A stretch of 64,000 bases of DNA from Mycobacterium spongiae (GTDB taxonomy: Bacteria > Actinomycetota > Actinomycetes > Mycobacteriales > Mycobacteriaceae): contig NZ_CP046600.1 in the NCBI RefSeq assembly GCF_018278905.1, forward strand, positions 3,100,001 to 3,164,000. Direction: 5' to 3'. Positions 1 to 11,133 of this stretch are shown here, piece after piece (position 1 is the first letter of the stretch; each line of letters begins with the position of its first letter). The notes beneath the pieces were generated by a model that did no database searches, was not told the DNA's origin, and was given only the letters and a program-made list of their open reading frames with translations. A program made the position numbers and the translations under genes.

Positions 1-95
1 CGGAATTCGTGGTCGATGGCGGGACGGTGGCCGGTTTGGCGCACAAGGATTTCAGTGCGGTCGAAGTGTCGGCGCAGCCGGAATGGGTGACGTAA
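1..95 (+). CDS. fabG3: 3' end of fabG3-like short-chain dehydrogenase (partial)
   Basis: Only the last 30 codons (frame from position 3, TAA at 93-95) are in the window. The C-terminus, with EFVVDGGTVAGL followed by an end in SQPEWVT-like residues (here AQPEWVT), matches my memory of M. tuberculosis Rv2002 (FabG3, an NADH-dependent 3-alpha/20-beta-hydroxysteroid dehydrogenase) almost residue for residue. FVVDGG is the usual C-terminal strand of this family. In M. tuberculosis Rv2002 lies just before the Rv2003c-Rv2007c dormancy genes, so it anchors the synteny of this window. Its stop overlaps the start of the next gene by 13 bp, which suggests co-transcription. Confidence 0.8.
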   Translation, partial: EFVVDGGTVAGLAHKDFSAVEVSAQPEWVT

Positions 96-1408
96 TCGGC
101 AAAGGCCCGGTCCGCGACCTTGCGGTGGATTTCTACCGCGTCTCGGGTGTCGTCCTGGTCGTGTTGGGACATTGGCTGGCCGCGGCGGTGACCTACCACG
201 ATGGGCATTTCGGTCGGGAAAACCCGCTCGCCGACCTGCCGTGGACCCAATACCTGACCTGGGTTTTCCAGGCGGTTCCCACGTTCTTCTTGGCGGCCGG
301 CTACGCGGGGGCACTGTCCTGGGAGCATCGGCGCAACAGGGAGGGTTTCGCACACCACACCTGGCTTCGGCATCGACTGGCGCGAGTTCTGGGACCATGC
401 GGTGTCTACCTGGCGCTGGTGTCGGCAGTGGTGGTGGCCCTCGAGGTATCCGGCGTGACCGGCTCGGCGTTGCAATACGCGGGTTGGGCGCTGGCGATGC
501 ACTTGTGGTTTCTCGCCATCTACCTGGTGGTGGTGACGATGACACCCATTGCGGTTGCCGCACATCAGCGTTGGGGACTTCGAGCGCCAGCGGTACTGGC
601 GTTGGGCGCCGTCGCGATCGACGTCGCCGCGGTCGGCTGCCGGGTGCCCTATATCGGCTGGCTGAACTACGTGCTGTGCTGGGGGACGCTCTACCAGCTC
701 GGAATTGCCTGGCGCGGCGGCCTGCTGGGTGGGCGCAAACCGTTGCTGATGACTGCGGTGTCAGCAATCGCGCTGGCGGTGCTGGTCCGGGTGGGTCCCT
801 ATCCGGTCAGCATGATCCGTGTTGCCGGCCACACGGTGCACAACACGACACCGCCGACCGTGGCACTGCTGGCGTTCGCCTGCGCGCAGACCGGTCTTGC
901 GATGACGCTCGCACCGGCAGTCAGGCGTGCGCTGCGCTCGGCCCGCGCGCAGCGGGTGGTTTCCGTGGCCAACGACAACGTGATGGCCCTGTACCTCTGG
1001 CACTTGGTGCCGCTGGTCATCGTGGCCGTCGTGGGCTACCCGGCCGGGTTGTTCCCGCAACCGGCTGAGGGTTCAGCAGCGTGGTGGTTGTTCCGGCTGG
1101 TGTGGTTGATCATCCTCAGCATGGTGACGGCAGTGCAGATGACGTTGCTCTGGTGGGGGCGGCGCGTTTTCGCGGCCCCGCTGCCGACGGTCGACCTACC
1201 GTGGGCGGATCGGTGGGCGGAACCCGTCTTGCTGGTGGGCGCCGCGATGGCGACGTACGGATTGGCATACCTGGCCGCTGAGGGCTTCGCCCCGCACGGA
1301 CATTTCGCCTGGATCAGCGTGCTCGCCTTCGCTGGTGGGGCGGTTCTGATCGGGTTTCGCCCCACCAGGGTCGGCTCGCCGGTGCATTCCACTCCTCGGG
1401 CCGGGTAA
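83..1408 (+). CDS. Acyltransferase family 3 integral membrane protein
   Basis: A 441-residue polytopic membrane protein. Near the N-terminus DFYRVSGVVLVVLGHW has the Arg-x(n)-His pattern of acyltransferase-3 proteins (OafA/NolL type), in which the His-containing first helix is needed for acyl transfer. About ten hydrophobic segments follow across the whole length, as expected for this family, which O-acylates sugars, lipids or cell-envelope glycans at the cytoplasmic membrane. The ATG at 83 overlaps the end of fabG3, so the two are probably one transcript. The substrate cannot be read from the sequence. It has no counterpart at this place in M. tuberculosis as I remember it. Confidence 0.8.
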   Translation: MGDVIGKGPVRDLAVDFYRVSGVVLVVLGHWLAAAVTYHDGHFGRENPLADLPWTQYLTWVFQAVPTFFLAAGYAGALSWEHRRNREGFAHHTWLRHRLARVLGPCGVYLALVSAVVVALEVSGVTGSALQYAGWALAMHLWFLAIYLVVVTMTPIAVAAHQRWGLRAPAVLALGAVAIDVAAVGCRVPYIGWLNYVLCWGTLYQLGIAWRGGLLGGRKPLLMTAVSAIALAVLVRVGPYPVSMIRVAGHTVHNTTPPTVALLAFACAQTGLAMTLAPAVRRALRSARAQRVVSVANDNVMALYLWHLVPLVIVAVVGYPAGLFPQPAEGSAAWWLFRLVWLIILSMVTAVQMTLLWWGRRVFAAPLPTVDLPWADRWAEPVLLVGAAMATYGLAYLAAEGFAPHGHFAWISVLAFAGGAVLIGFRPTRVGSPVHSTPRAG

Positions 1409-1422
1409 CTTTGCGCGTCTAT

Positions 1423-1441
1423 TTTGGATAGCCTATCCTAA
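1423..1441 (+). promoter_or_regulatory. IdeR-like iron box
   Basis: TTTGGATAGCCTATCCTAA is a near-perfect palindrome. It matches 16 of 19 positions of the mycobacterial IdeR consensus TTAGGTTAGSCTAACCTAA. It lies 30 bp before the ATG at 1471, a usual place for an IdeR operator that represses in high iron. No other good match was noticed elsewhere in the window. Confidence 0.6.
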
Positions 1442-1470
1442 CTTGACCGAGGAAAGGCTGGTTACCGTCG

Positions 1471-1710
1471 ATGCTGCCGATTGATCCACACGCCGACGCC
1501 TCCCGGCGCGCCTGGCTCCCCTGCCCACACTGCACATGGGGCCGGACTGCCTGCTCCGAGTGCCGTAGTAGCCGCAACTGCGGCACCCATTGGCAGTACC
1601 TCCTGGGCAATCAGGCGACACAGCTGCACCTGCAGTGCCCCAGCTGCGCCACCATGTGGTCAACGAACACCCGAACTGGCGAGGACGTGCTCGTGTTTGG
1701 CCGCGCCTGA
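1471..1710 (+). CDS. Small cysteine-rich (zinc-ribbon-like) hypothetical protein
   Basis: A 79-residue protein that I do not recognise by name. It has three CxxC pairs (CPHC near residue 18, CSEC near 28, CPSC near 55) plus an extra Cys-Gly-Thr-His, a pattern that suggests one or two structural zinc or metal sites. There is no signal peptide or membrane segment. A purine-rich GAGGAAAGG lies about 14 nt before the ATG, a weak and distant ribosome site. The IdeR-like box directly upstream suggests iron-controlled expression. A role in metal handling or adaptation to low iron is inference only. The reading frame is supported by its conserved-looking cysteine spacing and by the operator in front of it. 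Confidence 0.55.
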   Translation: MLPIDPHADASRRAWLPCPHCTWGRTACSECRSSRNCGTHWQYLLGNQATQLHLQCPSCATMWSTNTRTGEDVLVFGRA

Positions 1711-1785
1711 CGCCGCGCGACCGATGGGGCGATCGTCGATGTGCAATTATCCCCTCGACTGTCCCATCGAGCGTAAGAGGCGCCC

Positions 1786-2415
1786 GTGACCGACTCCGCG
1801 AGGGATGCGCTAGAACATCTACGCGACATCAGCCAATTCCAGTGGTACGTCGTACCGCTGTTTGTGCTGGTGATCTACGTCTACAGCGTTGAACTCGAGC
1901 GGCGGAACTGGAATGTGTTCTTTGCCGGGCTGGCCTTTTGGGGCATGGATTGGTTCAACGAGATATGGAATGCGCTGGTGTTCCACGGGACGGGTCGAGC
2001 ACCGGTCTGGGGCGCACGAGGTTCTTCGGCCTACCAGATCCTCATCGGGCTCAATGTCGAAATCTGGTTGATGTTCGCTGTGTTGGGCGTGGCCGCGGCG
2101 AAGATGTTGCCTCCCGATCCGCGAGTCCGGATCCTGGGCATCCCGAATCGATGGTTGTTGGCCGTGGTCTTCGCATGGCTCTGTGTCGCCGTCGAGATCG
2201 GCCTCAACGTGGCGGGAATATTGACCTGGGACTATTGGTGGTGGCAGGCCTCGATGCCAGTGCTGATCTTCCTGCTCGGATATCTGCCGTTCTTCGCGGT
2301 GTCGTTTTGGGTACACGACATGCGGCGGGTGCGTTCGAAGGCCATCGTGACCGGCGTCATCTTCGGTGTTGATGTGATGGCGTTGATCGTTTTCGATTGC
2401 CTGGGATGGATCTAG
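1786..2415 (+). CDS. Conserved hypothetical integral membrane protein
   Basis: A 209-residue protein starting at GTG 1786. It has about six hydrophobic segments (for example VVPLFVLVIYVYSV, IWLMFAVLGVAAAKML, LLAVVFAWLCVAVEI, MPVLIFLLGYLPFFAVSF and a last one before the C-terminus). Many Trp residues cluster near predicted membrane edges (WGMDWFNEIW, WDYWWWQ). I see no catalytic motif. It converges with the PPE gene whose stop is at 2431, leaving 15 bp between them. Function unknown; it could be a small transporter or a membrane anchor. Confidence 0.65.
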   Translation: MTDSARDALEHLRDISQFQWYVVPLFVLVIYVYSVELERRNWNVFFAGLAFWGMDWFNEIWNALVFHGTGRAPVWGARGSSAYQILIGLNVEIWLMFAVLGVAAAKMLPPDPRVRILGIPNRWLLAVVFAWLCVAVEIGLNVAGILTWDYWWWQASMPVLIFLLGYLPFFAVSFWVHDMRRVRSKAIVTGVIFGVDVMALIVFDCLGWI

Positions 2416-2430
2416 GCCGCACTGCCCCCG

Positions 2431-5205
2431 TTACGGAGTGGTGCCCCCGAAGAGGAACCCACCGAGCCGGAAACCAATGTTTCCGAAGCCAGTCACCAGG
2501 CTGTCATCAGCGAACGGCAGGATCCCCAGATTACCGAGACCGGAGACGGCGCTGCCGAGGTTAGAGAATCCCGACGAGAGCGCGCCGAAGTTTTGGTAGC
2601 CGGAACCGAAGGCGAACCCGGCCGGACTCATGTTGAACAGACCCGACAGGCCCGAGCCATTGTTGCCGAATCCGGAGTTGCCGCCCGTGCCGGTATTGAA
2701 GAAGCCCGACGATGGCGTGCCACTGGAGTTGAACAGGCCCGGCGGCGGCGGGACGACCAAACTCCCAAGGTTGGTAGCGGGCAGGGTGATGCTCGGGATG
2801 GTGATCCCAGGCGTGGTGAAGCCGCCGATGCCGACGGGGGGAATTGTAAACGGTTGGGTGGTGGTGGCCGGGATGGTGATTTGCGGCAACTCGAAACCCC
2901 CGACCCCAATCGACGGGATGGTAAACGGCTGAGTCGTCATCGCCGGCACGCCAATCTGCGGCAACTCGAAGCCGCCAACCCCCACCGACGGGAGGGTAAA
3001 CGGCTGAGTCGTCATCGCCGGCACGCCAATCTGCGGCAACTGGAAACCCCCGACCTCCACCGACGGGATGGTGAACGGCTGGGTGGTAACCGCCGGGATG
3101 CTAACCGGCGGCAAAGAGAAACTATCGATGGCGATAGGGAGGGTGAAAGAGTCTTGGCTAATAATCTGGGGGAACTGGAACTGACCCACCTCTATACCAG
3201 GAATGAAAATTCCGTTGATAAATCCGTTCGCCAAGTCCCCCCCACTCTCAAACGGATCTCCGATCAAAGTTTGCCCAAAGTTAAATGGGTCTAGGAATAT
3301 TTTGGAGCCAATAAAGGCGCTGTCGATCGTGACAATCTGAGAGGGATTTCCTTGGCTGTTACCGGGGAATAGAAGCGTAGGCAACGCGATGCCAGGAAAA
3401 TCGATACGGGGTATCGTTATCGGAGGTGTGGTAAACCCCGTAAACAAAATATCAGGGGTCTCGAAGTTACCAATAGTCACGTCGAACCTGATCGGGTCTG
3501 TGGTGATCGCTGGCGTTGTGAATTCTGGAGTGGATATCGAAGGTATCGTTACCTCCGGCAGACTAAAACTGCCCAGCGAAATGCCCGGTGATAGCAATTC
3601 CGGGATAGCAATCGGAGGTACCGTCACTTCCGGCAGACTAAACCCACCCAGCGAAATATCGGGTGACATCAACTCGGGAATCGAAATTTCAGGCAAGGTT
3701 ACTTCCGGCAGGACAAAACCACTGACCGAAACATCTGGGGTCGTCAATTCCGGAATAGACATCGAAGGTATTGTTATCGGCGGCAAGTCGAAAGCAGGAA
3801 CGCTGATACCAGGGATATCTATCGGCGGAAGCGTTATTTCGGGTGAAGTGATTCCGAACGTGAGGCCGCCCTCGCCATTACCGGTCCAAAAGAGGCCATT
3901 ATTCATGTTGCCGACGTTGAAGGCGCCCGTGTTGATATCGCCCGAGTTCAGAAAGCCGGTGTTTGTGTCGCCTACGTTGTAGCTGCCGGTATTCGAGTTG
4001 CCTGGGTTGCCATCGCCTGTATTGTAGCTACCCGTGTTCGCGCTTCCCGTGTTTGAGTCGCCGACATTGAAACTGCCTGTGTTGAAAGATCCCGCATTGA
4101 AGGAACCCGTGTTCGCCAGCCCAGCGTTCCCTAGACCGGTGTTGTAGTTACCCGAATTACCGATGCCAAAGTTTCCGGTGCCGGAGTTAAAGAAACCGAT
4201 GTTTCCGCTGCCCGAGTTGAACAAACCAAGGTTATTGCCGCCCGAATTCAGGCCGCCAAAACCAATCTGGTTGTCGCCAATGAGACCGATACCGATGTTA
4301 CCTCTGCCGTTGTTGGCGAAGCCGATGTTCCCGCTGCCGATATTCGCAAAGCCGGTATTGTTACTACCCACGTTCCCGAAACCGAAGTTAGCGTCGCCAA
4401 GGTTTCCGGGGCCGATGTTGACGCTGCCCGAGTTACCGAATCCGAAATTGTTGCCGCCGAGATTGCCGCTGCCAAAGTTGAGGAAGCCGACGTTGCCGTT
4501 GCCAACATTTCCGCCGCCGAGGTTGCCGAGGCCGAGACTAACAAGAAGCGCCCGGGCCGGTGCAGCCGCAGCCGCCGGGGCCGCCGCAACCGCGGCCTCC
4601 ATCGGCACCGGGGTCGCGGCCGGCCTGCCCGCGGGCGCGCCGGTCACGAGCGCACCAGCCAATTGGCCCGGCAGGCCCGCCAGGGTGTTCAGCGGCTGAG
4701 TAAACTGCGTCAACGCCGAAGTGACCGCCGAAGCCCCGGAATGATAGCCGGCCATCGCGGCCACATCCTGCGCCCACATCTGCTCATAGGTTGCCTCTAC
4801 AGCTGCGATCGCGGGGGCGTTTTGCCCAAAAAGATTTGACATCACCAGCGATACCAGTTGAGAGCGGTTGGTTGCGACGATCTCGGGATTGACCGTCGCG
4901 GCCCGCACCGACTCGAACGCGTCCGAGATGATGCGCGCCTGCAGGGCCGTTTGCTCGGCCTGGGCTGCTGTCGCAACCAGCCATCCGCTATATGGGGCGG
5001 CCACCGCCGCCATCAACGCCGACGCTGAACCCTTCCATGCCTCCCCCACCAACCCGGCGGTCAGTGACGCGAAGGAACTCGCCGCCGAAGCCAATTCGGC
5101 AGCCACCCCTTCCCAGCCCGCCGCTGCCGCCAACATCGGCCCGGTGCCCGCACCGGAGAATATCCGCGCGGAGTTGATCTCTGGTGGCAGTACCGAAAAA
5201 TTCAA
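2431..5205 (-). CDS. PPE family protein, MPTR subfamily
   Basis: About 924 residues. The N-terminal PPE domain (about 180 residues) begins [15 protein letters not shown] and contains the conserved [10 protein letters not shown] and [12 protein letters not shown] blocks. Next comes an Ala-rich linker, then Asn-Gly pentapeptide repeats (NxGxGNxG, MPTR type), then 23-26-residue Ile/Pro-rich repeats such as [14 protein letters not shown], and a short MPTR tail. PPE proteins are secreted through ESX type VII systems, usually ESX-5, and sit on the mycobacterial surface. The start is TTG at 5205, giving the canonical (M)[10 protein letters not shown]; upstream in-frame ATG codons would add an atypical basic leader. 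The second large PPE gene near 46 kb also uses TTG. Confidence 0.85.
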   Translation of the reverse strand: MNFSVLPPEINSARIFSGAGTGPMLAAAAGWEGVAAELASAASSFASLTAGLVGEAWKGSASALMAAVAAPYSGWLVATAAQAEQTALQARIISDAFESVRAATVNPEIVATNRSQLVSLVMSNLFGQNAPAIAAVEATYEQMWAQDVAAMAGYHSGASAVTSALTQFTQPLNTLAGLPGQLAGALVTGAPAGRPAATPVPMEAAVAAAPAAAAAPARALLVSLGLGNLGGGNVGNGNVGFLNFGSGNLGGNNFGFGNSGSVNIGPGNLGDANFGFGNVGSNNTGFANIGSGNIGFANNGRGNIGIGLIGDNQIGFGGLNSGGNNLGLFNSGSGNIGFFNSGTGNFGIGNSGNYNTGLGNAGLANTGSFNAGSFNTGSFNVGDSNTGSANTGSYNTGDGNPGNSNTGSYNVGDTNTGFLNSGDINTGAFNVGNMNNGLFWTGNGEGGLTFGITSPEITLPPIDIPGISVPAFDLPPITIPSMSIPELTTPDVSVSGFVLPEVTLPEISIPELMSPDISLGGFSLPEVTVPPIAIPELLSPGISLGSFSLPEVTIPSISTPEFTTPAITTDPIRFDVTIGNFETPDILFTGFTTPPITIPRIDFPGIALPTLLFPGNSQGNPSQIVTIDSAFIGSKIFLDPFNFGQTLIGDPFESGGDLANGFINGIFIPGIEVGQFQFPQIISQDSFTLPIAIDSFSLPPVSIPAVTTQPFTIPSVEVGGFQLPQIGVPAMTTQPFTLPSVGVGGFELPQIGVPAMTTQPFTIPSIGVGGFELPQITIPATTTQPFTIPPVGIGGFTTPGITIPSITLPATNLGSLVVPPPPGLFNSSGTPSSGFFNTGTGGNSGFGNNGSGLSGLFNMSPAGFAFGSGYQNFGALSSGFSNLGSAVSGLGNLGILPFADDSLVTGFGNIGFRLGGFLFGGTTP

Positions 5206-5244
5206 CGCCCCATACCCCTTTCGCGTCCTAGTCGCGCGGCCCAT

Positions 5245-5260
5245 GCAAGGGCGCCCTTGC
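5245..5260. promoter_or_regulatory. 16-bp perfect palindrome upstream of PPE gene
   Basis: GCAAGGGCGCCCTTGC is a perfect inverted repeat 40 bp upstream of the TTG start of the PPE gene and lies between it and the LuxR-type gene end at 5453. It could be an operator for a dimeric repressor. In GC-rich DNA chance palindromes occur, so this is a candidate only. The rest of 5261-5452 shows nothing else I can name. Confidence 0.3.
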
Positions 5261-5452
5261 GCGCAGGACTCGACCTCGTCCGAATCTGCTACAACTTCTC
5301 GCCGCTATTGATTCGTACGGTTCTGATCGCCAATGCGGTATAGGGTTTCGGTCGTATTTTGGCGAGATACGTTGTCGTAGCGTGCCGGTGCGTACCTCGA
5401 TGCGGCGCTCAGTTTGGGTGGCCGCACCAGCAACATCGCGGTGCGCCGACGA

Positions 5453-8400
5453 TCAGACGCGGCGTGCGGCTTCCTGCGCGAGCTGAAGGCGAGACGAAAG
5501 CTCGAGTTTCGCGTAAACGTGCGTGAGGTGTGTCTGAACGGTCCGGTATGACATGAAGAGCCGGGCAGCGATGTCCCTGTTGGACAACTCTTCCCCGACC
5601 AGCCGCACGACCTGCAGTTCGGTGGGAGTCAGCGCCGCCCACCCCGTCTTCGGACGGTCGCGGTCGGCGCGACCGCGCTGGGCATAGATGATCGCTTCAT
5701 CGATCGACAAGGCCGCACCCTCAGCTCTCGCGACGCTGAAGTTGTGTTTTCCCAAGGCGTCATGGACCGCACGCACCGTGGCCTCATGGCGTTCGTCGAG
5801 GAGCGCGAACCGCACTGCGCCCATGCTCTGCCGGGCAGTTTCGGCCGCGCCGCACAGCCTCGCCGCCTGGCGGTGGCTGCCCGCCTCGCACGCTAGAGCC
5901 GCGAGACATTCGAGAACGTCTGGAACGACGAGGGTACTGTCGTTGCTGGATGCGATCGCAAGTGCATCAAAGGCGTCGCGTTCGGCTTGTTTCACGTCCC
6001 ACTGCGCGATTGCAATGCGCGAACGTGTCGACAGCGCCGCCGCCAGATACGAGCCCTCGGTCGCCTGCACCACTTCGTCGGCCCAGCGACGGGCCGCATG
6101 CAAGTCACCACAACCCAACGGCCCCAGGGCCGCCCACACGTACAGCCCGTTTGCCGGTGGCGCCATGCCGGTGCGCTCTCGAGCTGTTTCCATAGCCCTC
6201 CACGCCGCCGCGGCATCCCCGGCGGCCAGGAGTGCAACCGCAAGACCCGCGTAGCCTGCGCCCTTGTGGAACCCTAGAAGCCCGGCGCAGCCTGCTAAGG
6301 CCGACTCCGCGGAGGCCCTGGCACCAACCGCGTCACCCTGAAAAGCTCGCACGCAGGCCTGGATCGCCAGACCGTAGACCTGAAAAAACGCGTCATGTGC
6401 CGCGGTCGCTTCGTCGATGACCTCGCCGAGCAGCGCTGATGCCGCCGCCAACTCACCTTGCATAGCTGCCGCGATTCCTTCGAGAAAGCGGCAATGCCGA
6501 ACAGCGAATTGGTCACCTGTTGCCTCCGCGGCGTCGAGCACTCTCGCTGCGCCCTTAACCGTCGCGGCCAAGTCGCTGGCGTTGAGCGCCGGGGTGATCT
6601 GCCGGACGAGGGCTTGGCTCGCTAGCCACGAATCGCCCAGTTCCCGTGCAAGTTTCGCCGCCTCGGCGAAGAATGGCTCTGCGGCCTCGGTGTCGTGGAG
6701 GGAGGCGCAGCCCCGGGCCGTGAGCGCCCGGACCAGTAAGACCCGGTCATCGAGCGAACGTGCAATCGTCAGAGCCTCTTCGGTTTCCTCGATGTCCGCC
6801 GCTTTGCCGACCCAGGCGAGCAGCGTGGCCCGGCTCGCGAATGCGTGCACACGGATTTCAGACGCCACGTTGTGCGCATCGACGCAGGCGAGCCCAGTTT
6901 CTAGCCAGGCCAGCCCTTCCCGGATCCCGCCACGCGACTGCCAGACCGGCTCCAGCGACGACGCGAGCTCCAACGCCCTTCCTACCTCACCAATTTCGAG
7001 GCTCCAGTCAAATGCGCTTCTGAAGTTGTCCATCTCGTCACACGCACGCGCCAGACGTTGTTCGTAGTCACCGGGTGCGGGGGCGAGCAGCGAACCCGCC
7101 AGTGACGTGTAGTGATCGCGGTGGCTGTTTCGGACGTCGGCGGCTTCGCCGGACTCGCCCAGCTTCTCCAGCGCGTAGTGACGAACAGTCTCCAGTAGGC
7201 GGTAGCGCGTCGGGCCGCCGGTAATCTCGGCGACAACGAGTGACTTGTCGACGAGCAGCATGAGATCCTCAATGCGGCTTTCGCGTTCGACTTGGGCGCC
7301 GCAAATGACGGCTCGGGCCGCGGCCAGATCAAACCCACCGAGAAACGCCGCCAGCCGACGCAGTGCGGTGCGTTCGCACTCGGTCAGCAACGCATACGAC
7401 CAGTCGATGGAGGAGCGCAACGTCTGCTGCCGGGGCAGCGCGGTACGCGCCCCGCCGGTCAGGAGTCGGAAACGGTCATCGAGACCATCGGCAATCTCAT
7501 CGAGCGACAGCGCCCGCACCCGCGCTGCCGCAAGTTCGATGGCGAGCGGAATGCCATCGAGCCGCCGGCAGATCTCACTCACAGCGACCGCGACGTCCCC
7601 GGTCATCGCGAAATCTGGCCGAACCCGGCGCGCCCGATCGGCGAACAAGTCGACGGCCTCGTCAGCCAGAGATAGCGATGGCACCAAGAACGTCACTTCA
7701 CCGGATACACCAACGGGCTCACGGCTCGTGGTCAGTAGCGTCAACCCAGGGCAGGCACCCAGAAGATCGACCGCCAGAGATGCCGCTGCGGCGGCTAGGT
7801 GTTCACAATTGTCCAGCACCAGCAGCATTCGGCGATCACCAACGAACTGCACCAGCGCTTCCAGCGTCGCGACCCCCGGCGTATCGGAAAGACCCAGAGC
7901 GCTCGCGACCGCAGCCGAAACGAGCGCGGGAGAGGTGATCCGCGCTAGGTCGACATACCAGGCACCGTCAAAGAATTCGGATGCAATGCGAGCGGCCAGC
8001 TCGACACCTAGACGCGTCTTGCCGACACCACCGGCACCGATCAGAGTGACGAGCCGGTTGTTTAACAGCAGCTCACGCAACTCGACTAGCTGCATATCGC
8101 GGCCCACGAACCTGGTCAGGTGCACCGGAAAATTTTGCTTATCAACACTTTTCGCGGATTGCAAGGGCGGGAATTTGTTGTCCAGGCTGGGATGACAAAG
8201 CTGCGTCAATCGTTCGGGCCGGGGCAGCTCGGGCACGTGATGGGTGCCAAGTTCGCTCAGCCACGAATCCGCCGGCAGCCAGTCGACGACCAGCTGCTGC
8301 GTAGCACCCGACACTAGGGTCTGGCCGCCATGGGCCAGATCACGCAGACGCGCGGTCCAGTCGATAGTGGAACCACCGTAGTTGGCGTCGGCACGGGCGC

Positions 8401-8698
8401 GCACGTGGCCGGTATGCACCGCGATGCGCAACCGGATCGGGGCCAACGGCGCCTGCTGCAACTGCAACGCGCAAGCCACTGCGTCACCGGCACCGGTGAA
8501 CACCGCCGCGAAGCCCTCGTCATCGCCGTGACCGACCAGCCGAACCCCCCCATGCGCCTCAAGGAGGTCGGCCACCAATTGTTCTAAACCCGCACTCGCG
8601 GCCGCCATCTCGTTGGGCTGGGTGCGCCAGAGGCGAATCGAGCAATCGACGTCCGCGAGAAGAAACGTCACCGTTCCGGTCGGCACCGACTTAGTCAC
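5453..8698 (-). CDS. Cyclase-domain / NB-ARC-type ATPase / LuxR regulator
   Basis: 1081 residues. (a) Residues 1-170 form a class III nucleotidyl-cyclase-like domain ([35 protein letters not shown]). (b) A STAND-type NTPase has P-loop [12 protein letters not shown], Walker [10 protein letters not shown] and sensor TTSREPVGV. (c) A helical repeat region (TPR-like) has many Ala/Leu-rich pairs. (d) A C-terminal LuxR HTH reads [20 protein letters not shown] and then [17 protein letters not shown]. This is the layout of M. tuberculosis Rv0386, Rv1358 and Rv2488c (about 1100 aa). It would bind DNA after ATP- and ligand-dependent activation. Whether the cyclase domain is active is uncertain. A paralogue lies at 50708-54031. 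Confidence 0.88.
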   Translation of the reverse strand: MTKSVPTGTVTFLLADVDCSIRLWRTQPNEMAAASAGLEQLVADLLEAHGGVRLVGHGDDEGFAAVFTGAGDAVACALQLQQAPLAPIRLRIAVHTGHVRARADANYGGSTIDWTARLRDLAHGGQTLVSGATQQLVVDWLPADSWLSELGTHHVPELPRPERLTQLCHPSLDNKFPPLQSAKSVDKQNFPVHLTRFVGRDMQLVELRELLLNNRLVTLIGAGGVGKTRLGVELAARIASEFFDGAWYVDLARITSPALVSAAVASALGLSDTPGVATLEALVQFVGDRRMLLVLDNCEHLAAAAASLAVDLLGACPGLTLLTTSREPVGVSGEVTFLVPSLSLADEAVDLFADRARRVRPDFAMTGDVAVAVSEICRRLDGIPLAIELAAARVRALSLDEIADGLDDRFRLLTGGARTALPRQQTLRSSIDWSYALLTECERTALRRLAAFLGGFDLAAARAVICGAQVERESRIEDLMLLVDKSLVVAEITGGPTRYRLLETVRHYALEKLGESGEAADVRNSHRDHYTSLAGSLLAPAPGDYEQRLARACDEMDNFRSAFDWSLEIGEVGRALELASSLEPVWQSRGGIREGLAWLETGLACVDAHNVASEIRVHAFASRATLLAWVGKAADIEETEEALTIARSLDDRVLLVRALTARGCASLHDTEAAEPFFAEAAKLARELGDSWLASQALVRQITPALNASDLAATVKGAARVLDAAEATGDQFAVRHCRFLEGIAAAMQGELAAASALLGEVIDEATAAHDAFFQVYGLAIQACVRAFQGDAVGARASAESALAGCAGLLGFHKGAGYAGLAVALLAAGDAAAAWRAMETARERTGMAPPANGLYVWAALGPLGCGDLHAARRWADEVVQATEGSYLAAALSTRSRIAIAQWDVKQAERDAFDALAIASSNDSTLVVPDVLECLAALACEAGSHRQAARLCGAAETARQSMGAVRFALLDERHEATVRAVHDALGKHNFSVARAEGAALSIDEAIIYAQRGRADRDRPKTGWAALTPTELQVVRLVGEELSNRDIAARLFMSYRTVQTHLTHVYAKLELSSRLQLAQEAARRV

Positions 8699-8824
8699 GC
8701 GCTATCGCTCCAATGCACCAGCAGCACGCCTGCACCCAGGAACAATACCCGTGCTGAGTCGGCAGGAAGCCACAACGAGCGATCGAGCCAGCGGTTATCA
8801 GCGCCCCTGGGCTCGCAGCGCAAT

Positions 8825-8893
8825 ACCTACGACCCCATCGTGCATATCTCTACGACCCCGTATCGCGCAGATATACATGCAGCGACCGATGGA
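8825..8893 (+). repeat. 23-bp-period tandem repeats upstream of PE_PGRS (copy 1)
   Basis: Three units begin at 8825, 8848 and 8871, exactly 23 bp apart, with the pattern ryCTACGACCCC..; the third decays to ATATACATGC. They are followed by GCGACCGATGG. The last unit begins 103 bp before the GTG start at 8974. The same arrangement occurs before the next PE_PGRS gene. Positions between 8699 and 8824 show nothing else I can identify. Confidence 0.6.
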
Positions 8894-8973
8894 GGACTCC
8901 CACCGAAGCCAAACACAATAAAAGCGGGTCGTCGTGGCCCAGGGTTTGATCGTGACTCATGGGGAGTTATCCG

Positions 8974-10998
8974 GTGTCGTTTGTGATCGCCGCGCCGGAG
9001 TCGATTTCCGCAGTAGCCGCGGATTTGGCCGGCATTGGGTCTTCTCTGCGCGCGGCGAATTCGGCGGCGGCAGTCCCAACCACGGGGGTGCTGGCCGCCG
9101 CTGCCGACGAGGTGTCCGCGGCTATCGCGTTGGTGTTCAGCGAACACGCCCAGACCTATCAGGCGTTCAGCGTCCAGGCGGCGCGGTTCCATGACCAATT
9201 TGTGGCAGCCTTGACTCGCGCTCAGGGCGCGTATGCGGCCGCCGAGGCCGCCAACGCCTCATTGCAACAGATCGAGCGCGACGTGCTCGCCGTGATCAAC
9301 GCGCCCACCCAGGCGCTGTTGGGGCGCCCGCTGATCGGCGACGGTGCCGCCGGCGCGCCCGGGCAAGACGGCAGCCCGGGCGGGTTGTTGTACGGCAACG
9401 GCGGCGCGGGCGGGGCCGGCGATGCTGCCAATCCCGGTGGCGGTAACGGTGGAGACGCCGGGCTGATCGGCAACGGCGGGGTCGGTGGGGCCGGCTTCAG
9501 CGCGGCCGCCGGGACCGGAGCGCCCGGCGGCGTCGGCGGTGCCGGTGGGCACGGCGGGTGGCTCTACGGCAACGGCGGCGCCGGTGGTATCGGCGGTAGC
9601 GGCGGCAGCGGCGCGGGCGGTGCTGGTGTCGGCGGTATCGGCGGTAGCGGCGGTAGCGGCGGTGTCGGTGGCGCGACCGGGCTGTGGGGCACCGGCGGGG
9701 CCGGCGGCGACGGCGGGCATGGCGGCACCGGCGGTAGCGGCGGCGACGACGGCGGTGCCGGCGGCAACGCGGGCCACGGCGCTGCCGGCGGAGCCGGCGG
9801 ATGGCTGTTCGGAGACGGCGGCGCGGGCGGGGCCGGCGGACACGGCGGCACAGGCGGCACCGGCTTCGGCAACAACGACGCCGGCGGCGCCGGCGGTGCC
9901 GGGGGCGCCGGCGGCGGTGGCGGGGTTGGCGGGTCGCTGGTCGGCAACGGCGGGGCCGGCGGGCAAGGCGGCACTGGCGGCAACGGCGGCAACAGCGGCA
10001 ACGGCGGCGTGAACAGCGACGGGGGCGCCGGCGGCGCGGGGGGCGACGGTGCGGTCGGCGGTGCGGGCGGTTTGCTGTTCGGCGACGGCGGGACAGGCGG
10101 GGCCGGCGGGCAAGGCGGGAACGGCGGGGACGGCATTATCGACCGTAGCGACGGCGGCGCCGGCGGCACCGGCGGCGACGGCGCAGTCGGCGGCGCGGGC
10201 GGTTTGCTGTTCGGCGACGGCGGGGCCGGCGGGCCCGGCGGGCAAGGCGGCAGCGCCGGCGACAGCACTGACAATTCCAGCACCAGCGGCGCTGGGGGAA
10301 ACGGCGGCGACGGGGCAGTCGGCGGCGCGGGCGGTTTGCTGTTCGGCGACGGCGGGACCGGCGGGGCCGGCGGTCGAGGCGGCACTGGAGGCGACACCAC
10401 CAGCAAGCTGAGCGGCTTCGGCGGCGTCGGCGGAAACGGCGGCGCCGGTGCGGCCGGCGGCACGGGCGGGTGGCTGGTCGGCAACGGCGGGGCCGGCGGG
10501 GCCGGCGGGCAAGGCGGCACCGGCGGCGACGTCACCGGCGGATTCCGCGGCGGTGTCGGTGGCGACGGCGGCGCCGGGGCGGCCGGCGGCGCGGGCGGGT
10601 GGTTCGTCGGCGACGGAGGGGCTGCAGGGGCCGGCGGAAGAGGCGGCACCGGCGGCGACGGCACCGTCGGCGGCTTCGGTGGTGACGGCGGCAGCGGCGG
10701 CGCCGGTGCGGTCGGCGGCGCGGGCGGGTGGCTGTTCGGCGACGGCGGCAACGGTGGGTCCGGGGCGACCGGCGGGCGCGGCGGGGCCGGCGATATCCCC
10801 GATGACGGGGGTCGCGGCGGAGCGGGCGGCAACGGCGGCAACGGCGGCAACGCCCAGCTGATCGGCAACGGCGGCAACGGCGGCATCGGCGGCCCGGGCG
10901 GCACCGACGGTGACGGCCGCACCCGGGGGCCCGCCGGGACCGGCGGGAGCGGCGGCACCGGTGGGCAGCTCTTCGGTGCACCCGGAACGCCCGGCTAG
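8974..10998 (+). CDS. PE_PGRS family protein
   Basis: About 674 residues. The PE domain covers residues 1-100 ([18 protein letters not shown], then YxxxD/E-like helices ending [13 protein letters not shown]). It is followed by about 570 residues of Gly-Gly-Ala/Gly-Gly-Asn PGRS repeats with periodic [12 protein letters not shown] and [12 protein letters not shown] elements. PE_PGRS proteins are ESX-5 substrates displayed on the cell surface and thought to modulate the host. I chose GTG 8974 because it gives the canonical (M)SFVIAAPE start and has GGGGAG 8 nt upstream; an ATG 15 nt earlier would overlap that site. The next gene is a close tandem paralogue. Confidence 0.85.
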   Translation: MSFVIAAPESISAVAADLAGIGSSLRAANSAAAVPTTGVLAAAADEVSAAIALVFSEHAQTYQAFSVQAARFHDQFVAALTRAQGAYAAAEAANASLQQIERDVLAVINAPTQALLGRPLIGDGAAGAPGQDGSPGGLLYGNGGAGGAGDAANPGGGNGGDAGLIGNGGVGGAGFSAAAGTGAPGGVGGAGGHGGWLYGNGGAGGIGGSGGSGAGGAGVGGIGGSGGSGGVGGATGLWGTGGAGGDGGHGGTGGSGGDDGGAGGNAGHGAAGGAGGWLFGDGGAGGAGGHGGTGGTGFGNNDAGGAGGAGGAGGGGGVGGSLVGNGGAGGQGGTGGNGGNSGNGGVNSDGGAGGAGGDGAVGGAGGLLFGDGGTGGAGGQGGNGGDGIIDRSDGGAGGTGGDGAVGGAGGLLFGDGGAGGPGGQGGSAGDSTDNSSTSGAGGNGGDGAVGGAGGLLFGDGGTGGAGGRGGTGGDTTSKLSGFGGVGGNGGAGAAGGTGGWLVGNGGAGGAGGQGGTGGDVTGGFRGGVGGDGGAGAAGGAGGWFVGDGGAAGAGGRGGTGGDGTVGGFGGDGGSGGAGAVGGAGGWLFGDGGNGGSGATGGRGGAGDIPDDGGRGGAGGNGGNGGNAQLIGNGGNGGIGGPGGTDGDGRTRGPAGTGGSGGTGGQLFGAPGTPG

Positions 10999-11133
10999 CC
11001 TCCCAAGCCCGTGGGCCCCGCGGTCACAGCACCAGCACCGAGCCGTTCGACTCCGTGCCCACTAGTGCCGACGACCACCCGTCCCATAGGCGATCCACAC
11101 CGGCGGTCATCACCGCCCCGGTTCGAGCCCAAG

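Noticed and set aside
9259..10958. Long antisense Pro/Ala-rich open frames opposite PE_PGRS genes (also at 11648-13158 and 34047-38945)
   Set aside because: GC-rich Gly-repeat coding DNA leaves the other frames open; these read Pro-Pro-Ser/Ala repeats with no start context and no domain.
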